From NCBI GenBank assembly GCA_001800075.1, contig MGUR01000058.1, positions 3,549-20,208 on the forward strand: a stretch of DNA of 16,660 nt, read 5' to 3'. Below, in pieces: positions 13,545 to 16,660 of this stretch. This stretch comes from Elusimicrobia bacterium RIFCSPLOWO2_01_FULL_59_12 (GTDB lineage: Bacteria; Elusimicrobiota; Elusimicrobia; 2-01-FULL-59-12). The notes below the pieces were generated by a model. That model searched no databases. It was given only the letters and a program-made list of their open reading frames with translations, and was not told the DNA's origin. Position 1 is the stretch's first letter. The number at the start of each line of letters is the position of its first letter. The translations under genes were made by a program, and so were the position numbers.

Positions 13545-14506
13545 CCCGATCCATCCTGTATGTTGAGGATGAAGATGATTATCAAATTCTGGTTCGGCGC
13601 ATTCTGGGGAAAGCCGGATTTCATCTGGAACTCACCGGCACGGGCCAGAGCGGACTTGCGGCTCTGAATCTCCACCTTCCGGACCTGTTGATCTTGGACG
13701 TCAATCTGCCGGACATGGATGGCTACTCCCTTTGCCGTCAGGTCCGAAAAAACCCTGCCTCATCGGTGGTGCCCATCCTGATGCTGACGGTTCGCAGAAG
13801 ACCGGATGAATGGTTAAAGGGCTTTTCCAGCGGAGCCAATGATTACTTGTCCAAACCCCTTAATCCACCCGAGTTGGTGGCACGCGTCAAACATTGCCTG
13901 TCCGGAGGACATTCCGGCACGAGCGGCTCTGCCGGACCGGTTGAAGAGGGAGAGGGCGCGGAATTTCAATTGGTCCAGGCGGTTGTGTCAGGAAATCAGG
14001 CCGCTTTTGAGGTGTTGATCCAGAAATATAACGCGCGATTAATCGATAGCTTGCGTACGTACGTATCGAACGGCTTGGATGCCGAAGACCTTGCGTCATT
14101 GGCTTTTGTCAAAGCGTATGAACGATTGCGCCAATTTCGCGGCCAGGCCTCTTTCTTTACTTGGCTCTACCGGATTGCCGTCAATGAATTACAGAATCAG
14201 GGACGGCGAAATCGGGTTGTATTGCTGGAGGAGGTGACCCGAGGGGACGAATCGGCATGGCCTATCAAGCTGACGGAGCCGGACCGGGTGTCGGATGCTC
14301 TGTCGGTTTCGGTTCTTCATGCGCAGCTTCATCAAGCCGTTGCTTACGTTCCCCGCCCATACCGGCAGATGCTTCGGTGGCATTTTGTCCGAGGCCTCTC
14401 CTACGCGACTATGGCCCGCCGCCTGAAGATTCCGCGGGGGACGGTGATGTCGCGCCTGTTCAAAGCCCGGCAGCTTCTGCGGAAATCATGGCGCCGGGTC
14501 CAGTAA
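13541..14506 (+). CDS. Response regulator-ECF sigma factor fusion (REC + sigma regions 2 and 4)
   Basis: 321 residues starting at TTG 13541, which overlaps the kinase stop (TTGA) behind an AAGGGGG ribosome site. The first REC strand (SILYVEDEDD) needs this start. REC at 4-120: acidic E9/D10, phospho-acceptor D53 in LLILDVNLPDMDGYS, T83 and K105 in YLSKPL, all canonical. A Gly/Ser linker follows (121-140). Sigma region 2 (about 146-222) has DAEDLASLAFVKAYERL and FFTWLYRIAVNELQNQ, both strong ECF signatures. Region 4 (about 256-316) has YRQMLRWHFVRGLSYATMARRL and IPRGTVMSRLFKARQLLR, a complete -35-binding HTH. It would act as a sigma factor gated by phosphorylation from the adjacent kinase. PhyR has the opposite order (sigma-like then REC) and acts as a decoy for an anti-sigma, so a decoy role remains possible. 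No anti-sigma gene is adjacent. Confidence 0.92.
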   Translation: MTRSILYVEDEDDYQILVRRILGKAGFHLELTGTGQSGLAALNLHLPDLLILDVNLPDMDGYSLCRQVRKNPASSVVPILMLTVRRRPDEWLKGFSSGANDYLSKPLNPPELVARVKHCLSGGHSGTSGSAGPVEEGEGAEFQLVQAVVSGNQAAFEVLIQKYNARLIDSLRTYVSNGLDAEDLASLAFVKAYERLRQFRGQASFFTWLYRIAVNELQNQGRRNRVVLLEEVTRGDESAWPIKLTEPDRVSDALSVSVLHAQLHQAVAYVPRPYRQMLRWHFVRGLSYATMARRLKIPRGTVMSRLFKARQLLRKSWRRVQ

Positions 14507-14563
14507 TTCAAGATGGTAATCGACCCGCCAGTCATCTAGTTATCCAGTTATCATTTCTTTATG

Positions 14564-14593
14564 TTGACCCTGTCCCTGCGGACGGGTTACGAT
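14564..14593 (+). promoter_or_regulatory. Promoter of the redoxin gene
   Basis: TTGACC (14564-14569), an 18-base spacer and TACGAT (14588-14593) resemble a sigma-70 promoter, with transcription predicted near 14600, about 23 bases before ATG 14623. The 5' part of the gap (14507-14560) has a doubled AGTTATC. No clear terminator for the preceding operon is seen. Confidence 0.6.
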
Positions 14594-14622
14594 AAGGGCG
14601 CATCCTTACACGGGAGGTTCTT

Positions 14623-15237
14623 ATGAAGCGGTTTTTAACAGGTTTGGCTGGTTTGGCGTTGATGGCGGGTCCTGCGGCCCCGGCGGTTTACGCCGCGGCG
14701 GAGGTGGGGAAGCCTGCTCCAGATTTTAGTTTGGAAGCCAGTGACGGCAAGGCGCACCGCCTTTCGGATCACCTTGGGGAGTTTGTCGTTCTGGAGTGGT
14801 ACAACAAGAGCTGTCCGTTTGTGAAGAAGCACTACGGTTCAGGCAACATGCAGAAGCTCCAGGGGACCTATTTGCATAAGGGAGTGACTTGGTTCTCGAT
14901 CATTTCCTCGGCGCCCGGCAAGGAGGGTTACCTGACCCGCCGGGAGGCTGTGAAGAACCGCATCGATTCGAAGATCCGTTCGACCGCGACGCTCTTTGAT
15001 CCGGAGGGGGTCGCGGGGCGCGCCTACGGCGCCAAGGTCACCCCCCACATGTTCATCATCGACCCCAAAGGCGCCGTCATCTACGCGGGCGCGATCGACA
15101 GCCACAACAGCCCGGACCCCGCGGATATTCCATCCTCCACCAACTACGTGGCGCAGGCGCTGGACCAGGCGCTGGCCGGCAGGCCGGTGACGACTCCCTC
15201 GACGACCCCCTACGGTTGTTCCATCAAATACAAGTGA
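14623..15237 (+). CDS. Secreted redoxin/thioredoxin-like (AhpC-TSA) protein
   Basis: 204 residues behind a GGGAGG ribosome site. Residues 1-25 are a signal peptide (LTGLAGLALMAGPAAPAVYAA). The redoxin fold follows: VGKPAPDFSLEASDGKAHRLSD (28-49), FVVLEWYNKSCPFVKKHY with the single active-site Cys C64, SGNMQKLQ, and the cis-Pro loop VTPHMFIIDPKGAVIYAGAID. There is no CxxC, so a one-Cys or peroxiredoxin-like mechanism is likely; a second Cys (C199) lies in the C-terminal PYGCSIKYK. Family members act in the periplasm on thiols, peroxides or metal centres. The gene has its own promoter and is followed by repeat copy 2. Confidence 0.88.
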   Translation: MKRFLTGLAGLALMAGPAAPAVYAAAEVGKPAPDFSLEASDGKAHRLSDHLGEFVVLEWYNKSCPFVKKHYGSGNMQKLQGTYLHKGVTWFSIISSAPGKEGYLTRREAVKNRIDSKIRSTATLFDPEGVAGRAYGAKVTPHMFIIDPKGAVIYAGAIDSHNSPDPADIPSSTNYVAQALDQALAGRPVTTPSTTPYGCSIKYK

Positions 15238-15246
15238 CGCGCCAGC

Positions 15247-15319
15247 GTCACCCCGGCAGGCAGTAAGCCGGGGTCCAGCGTTGTTAAAGTCACTGGATTC
15301 CCGCTTGTGCGGGAATGAC
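15247..15319 (+). repeat. IPAQAGIQ-type bipartite palindromic repeat, copy 2
   Basis: GTCACCCCGGC...GCCGGGGTCCAG, about 20 unmatched bases, then CTGGATTCCCGC...GCGGGAATGAC. It lies 9 bases after the redoxin stop. Same orientation and ends as copies 1 and 3; the left hairpin has a different sequence but keeps its pairing. Confidence 0.88.
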
Positions 15320-15332
15320 GGATAAGAATCTC

Positions 15333-15361
15333 TTGCAATGGTCCGGTTTTGATGTTAGACC
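15333..15361 (+). promoter_or_regulatory. Candidate weak promoter before the 65-residue ORF
   Basis: TTGCAA (15333-15338), a 17-base spacer and TAGACC (15356-15361), ending 9 bases before ATG 15371. The -10 is poor. Confidence 0.3.
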
Positions 15362-15370
15362 TCTCTCGAA

Positions 15371-15568
15371 ATGGTTCCTTCCGACGGGCGGGAAATTGTT
15401 TTTGCGGGCGCCGGCATCCTCTGGGGCGCAGCCACCTTTGTCCGCGGTCTTCGCTTCTCTCGCAGCCATAAAGCGTCCCCCGATCGCTCCAGCGTGGTCG
15501 TGGGATTTTTTTTGGTCATTGCCTGCTCGGCCTACCTGGCCGCCTCGCTGCTCCATTCAAAGCAGTAG
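15371..15568 (+). CDS. Possible two-helix membrane miniprotein (hypothetical)
   Basis: 65 residues with two hydrophobic stretches, IVFAGAGILWGAATFVRGL (about 9-27) and VVVGFFLVIACSAYLAASLL (about 42-61), joined by a basic loop (RFSRSHKASPDRSS). This fits a small hairpin membrane protein, with the loop predicted inside by the positive-inside rule. No Shine-Dalgarno is present; the candidate promoter would give a leader of only a few bases. I recognise no family. The ORF is not a shadow of another gene, and the codon choice looks normal for the window. It could still be spurious. Confidence 0.42.
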   Translation: MVPSDGREIVFAGAGILWGAATFVRGLRFSRSHKASPDRSSVVVGFFLVIACSAYLAASLLHSKQ

Positions 15569-15578
15569 TCCCGCGTTC

Positions 15579-15607
15579 TTGACCTGCGTCCGCCAATCCT
15601 TTAGACT
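15579..15607 (+). promoter_or_regulatory. Candidate + strand promoter antisense to the 18-residue gene
   Basis: TTGACC (15579-15584), a 17-base spacer and TAGACT (15602-15607). The predicted start is about 15614, reading into the terminator and the 18-residue gene in antisense. Confidence 0.4.
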
Positions 15608-15621
15608 CTCCCCATGCGGCT

Positions 15622-15655
15622 ACTAAAAAACGAAACCCGCCAGGTGTCTGGCGGG
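15622..15655 (-). terminator. Intrinsic terminator of the 18-residue gene
   Basis: On the minus strand CCCGCCAG-ACAC-CTGGCGGG (8-bp perfect stem, 15636-15655) is followed by TTTCGTTTTTTAG. This is a textbook rho-independent terminator in this direction only; on the + strand no T-run follows. Confidence 0.88.
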
Positions 15656-15682
15656 AATCGGTGGACCACACAATGCAAACGA

Positions 15683-15739
15683 CTAGCGGCTTCTGCGTTT
15701 GGAAGAGCGCTTCGCGTGCCGCTTGGTTCGCTTTTTCAT
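15683..15739 (-). CDS. 18-residue very basic peptide (unrecognised)
   Basis: The ORF reads MKKRTKRHAKRSSKRRSR and stop: 11 of 18 residues are Lys or Arg plus one His. It is preceded by AGGAGGTGA (15748-15756), a nine-base match to the 16S anti-Shine-Dalgarno with 8-base spacing, the strongest ribosome site in the window. A promoter (TTGAAA, 17 bases, TATACA) lies about 65 bases upstream and an intrinsic terminator about 28 bases downstream, so it forms a complete single-gene unit of about 170 bases. The composition suggests an rRNA- or nucleic-acid-binding peptide, like the tiny ribosomal proteins bL36 and Thx in size and charge, but I see no sequence match to them. A regulatory leader peptide or a dual-function RNA are alternatives. 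Confidence 0.7.
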   Translation of the reverse strand: MKKRTKRHAKRSSKRRSR

Positions 15740-15801
15740 TTGTGTGTTCACCTCCTCTTCTTTGGACAAACCCGACGACCTCTCTCGGGTCCGGTATCGT
15801 G

Positions 15802-15830
15802 TGTATAACCTGAAAACGATTTAATTTCAA
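15802..15830 (-). promoter_or_regulatory. Promoter of the 18-residue gene
   Basis: Minus-strand TTGAAA (15825-15830), a 17-base spacer and TATACA (15802-15807), predicted start near 15795. The leader can fold GGAC/GTCC with CCGA/TCGG inside (about 15765-15793). The region is shared with the divergent gene at 15852. Confidence 0.78.
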
Positions 15831-15851
15831 TGGCTATTTAAGGAGGTCACG

Positions 15852-16292
15852 ATGAAAGATTGGAAAAAGTTGATGAGGCTCGCAGTGGGGTGCGTGATGG
15901 TCGCCGGCGCGACGAGGTCCGGCCGCGCGGATGAAAAGAAAACGGAGCCGTCCCTGGCGCACTATCTTGAACAGCTTCAGACCCGGCTGGAACACACGGC
16001 GCGGCGCGTGAACAGGCCCACGTCCGAGGGGTCCAGCGTGGTCGGCCTGCGCGGCGCCCAACAGGAATCCGCGTCGAAGCAGCTGTACTGGAAAGGCCAG
16101 AAGGGGAAAACCCCGGTGACGCCGGAGGAAGTCAAAGCGTTTCGCGCCGCGGTGGAGCAGGCGCGCGCGGGAAAAAACACGGACGCGATCGCCGCGCTGA
16201 AAACATTTCAGGAGAAATACCCTCAAAGCGCGCTGGGACCGGACGTCCATGACGCGCTCGGCCGTCTAAGCGCAACATCCCAACCGAACTAG
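15852..16292 (+). CDS. Secreted hypothetical protein with TPR-like C-terminus
   Basis: 146 residues behind a strong AAGGAGGTCACG ribosome site. A signal peptide (MKDWKKLMRLAVGCVMVAGA) is followed by a charged helical segment (about 32-55). The central SSVVGLRGAQQESASKQLYW-KGQKGKTPV is unfamiliar in function but looks like a conserved block. The C-terminal half (VTPEEVKAFRAAVEQARAGKNTDAIAALKTFQEKYPQSALGPDVHDAL) is one TPR-like helical pair, as in periplasmic outer-membrane-assembly helpers such as YbgF/CpoB. Likely periplasmic or outer-membrane associated; no reaction can be assigned. It is divergent from the 18-residue gene, and repeat copy 3 begins 3 bases after its stop. Confidence 0.75.
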   Translation: MKDWKKLMRLAVGCVMVAGATRSGRADEKKTEPSLAHYLEQLQTRLEHTARRVNRPTSEGSSVVGLRGAQQESASKQLYWKGQKGKTPVTPEEVKAFRAAVEQARAGKNTDAIAALKTFQEKYPQSALGPDVHDALGRLSATSQPN

Positions 16293-16294
16293 TC

Positions 16295-16368
16295 GTCACC
16301 CCCGCGAAGGCGGGGGTCCGGCGGCGATCAAAACCACTGGATTCCCGCTAATGGCATGCGGGAATGAC
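16295..16368 (+). repeat. IPAQAGIQ-type bipartite palindromic repeat, copy 3
   Basis: GTCACCCCCGCGAAGGCGGGGGTCC, about 18 unmatched bases, then CTGGATTCCCGC-taatggcat-GCGGGAATGAC. It fills the gap between the hypothetical gene and the rRNA methyltransferase gene. Confidence 0.88.
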
Positions 16369-16376
16369 ATTCCTCT

Positions 16377-16660
16377 ATGACCGACCTAAAAAAGGGAGCC
16401 CGGTTAACGCTTCGGGTCGACCGCCTTTCCCTGGGCGGCGACGCTTTGGGCCGGGCGGGCGACGCCGTCGTATTTGTGCCCTATGGAAGTCCCGGCGACG
16501 CGCTTGAAGTCGAACTGACCGAAACCCGCAAGAACTTCGCACGAGGCCGCCTGATCCGCGTTCTTGAACCTTCCCCTGTACGAATCGATCCTCCGTGCCC
16601 TTACCATTTTCAAGCGCCTCCAAGTCATCCTCCCCCACACGGGGGGAGGACAGAGGTGGG
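16377..16660 (+). CDS. RlmD/RumA-type 23S rRNA (uracil-C5) methyltransferase, N-terminal part (runs off window)
   Basis: The frame is open from ATG 16377 to the window end (94 codons). The N-terminus is a TRAM (OB-fold RNA-binding) domain: LTLRVDRLSLGGDALGRAG, VVFVPYGSPGDALEVELTET, NFARGRLIRVLEPSPVRIDPP. CPYHF follows, the first Cys of the usual C...CxxC iron-sulfur motif of RumA/RlmD/RlmC enzymes that methylate uridine in 23S rRNA with SAM. Where the rest of the Cys motif (CGGC) is expected, the sequence turns into a palindromic repeat translated as APPSHPPPHGGRTEVG. The frame stays open to the window end. The Shine-Dalgarno is absent or hidden in repeat copy 3. Which uridine is methylated cannot be told. 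Confidence 0.8.
   Translation, partial: MTDLKKGARLTLRVDRLSLGGDALGRAGDAVVFVPYGSPGDALEVELTETRKNFARGRLIRVLEPSPVRIDPPCPYHFQAPPSHPPPHGGRTEV
16629..16649 (+). repeat. Palindromic repeat inside the rRNA methyltransferase gene
   Basis: CCTCCCCC-ACAC-GGGGGGAGG gives an 8-bp perfect stem, followed by ACAGAGGTGGG. It is cut by the window end, so its full length is unknown. Confidence 0.7.

Noticed and set aside
15614..15808. + strand ORF of 64 codons starting at the antisense promoter
   Set aside because: It reads through the terminator stem and the antisense of the 18-residue gene; composition is arbitrary. The promoter is reported, the ORF is not called.
1..16660. CRISPR array
   Set aside because: No series of regularly spaced identical direct repeats was found; the repeats present are scattered palindromes.

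Overview
The window reads as chromosomal DNA (about 60% GC by eye) from a Gram-negative-type, uncultured-style bacterium. Outer-membrane and surface proteins of the PorV/FlgD-Ig kind, a type IV pilus retraction ATPase, many TPR proteins and dense GC-rich palindromic repeats (the family that translates as 'IPAQAGIQ' on the other strand) all suggest Elusimicrobiota, Omnitrophota or a neighbouring lineage. This placement is inferred from gene style only and is not proven.

Layout. Bases 1-1750 hold the end of a GT-B glycosyltransferase, a CE4 polysaccharide deacetylase and a VanZ-like membrane protein, tightly packed in the + direction. rmuC follows (1758-2831). Bases 2832-4391 are repeat-rich: one intact tRNA-Glu(CUC), one truncated tRNA-Glu copy, and two tRNA-Glu-derived cassettes whose T-loop carries a two-hairpin insert. 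These cassettes flank a minus-strand higB-higA type toxin-antitoxin pair. pilT (4392-5474) and a large polytopic membrane protein (5511-7493) come next.

The most striking block is 7594-14506, six genes with overlapping or very close ends, probably one operon: a PorV-like outer-membrane barrel protein, a surface protein with a FlgD-like C-terminal domain, a secreted tail-collar-domain protein, a secreted TPR protein, a membrane histidine kinase, and a protein joining a response-regulator receiver (REC) domain to a complete ECF sigma factor (regions 2 and 4). Kinase and REC-sigma overlap by TTGA, so they are very probably partners. The inferred circuit is a two-component system whose output is a sigma factor, encoded with cell-surface proteins that may be its sensory or target arm. 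No anti-sigma gene is visible nearby.

Bases 14507-16660 hold a secreted redoxin, a possible two-helix membrane miniprotein, a self-contained minus-strand transcription unit for an 18-residue very basic peptide (promoter, full Shine-Dalgarno, ORF, intrinsic terminator), a secreted hypothetical protein with a TPR-like end, and the start of an RlmD/RumA-type rRNA methyltransferase that runs off the window. Palindromic repeats lie inside or at the ends of several ORFs (glycosyltransferase C-terminus, VanZ N-terminus, membrane protein middle, RlmD iron-sulfur region).
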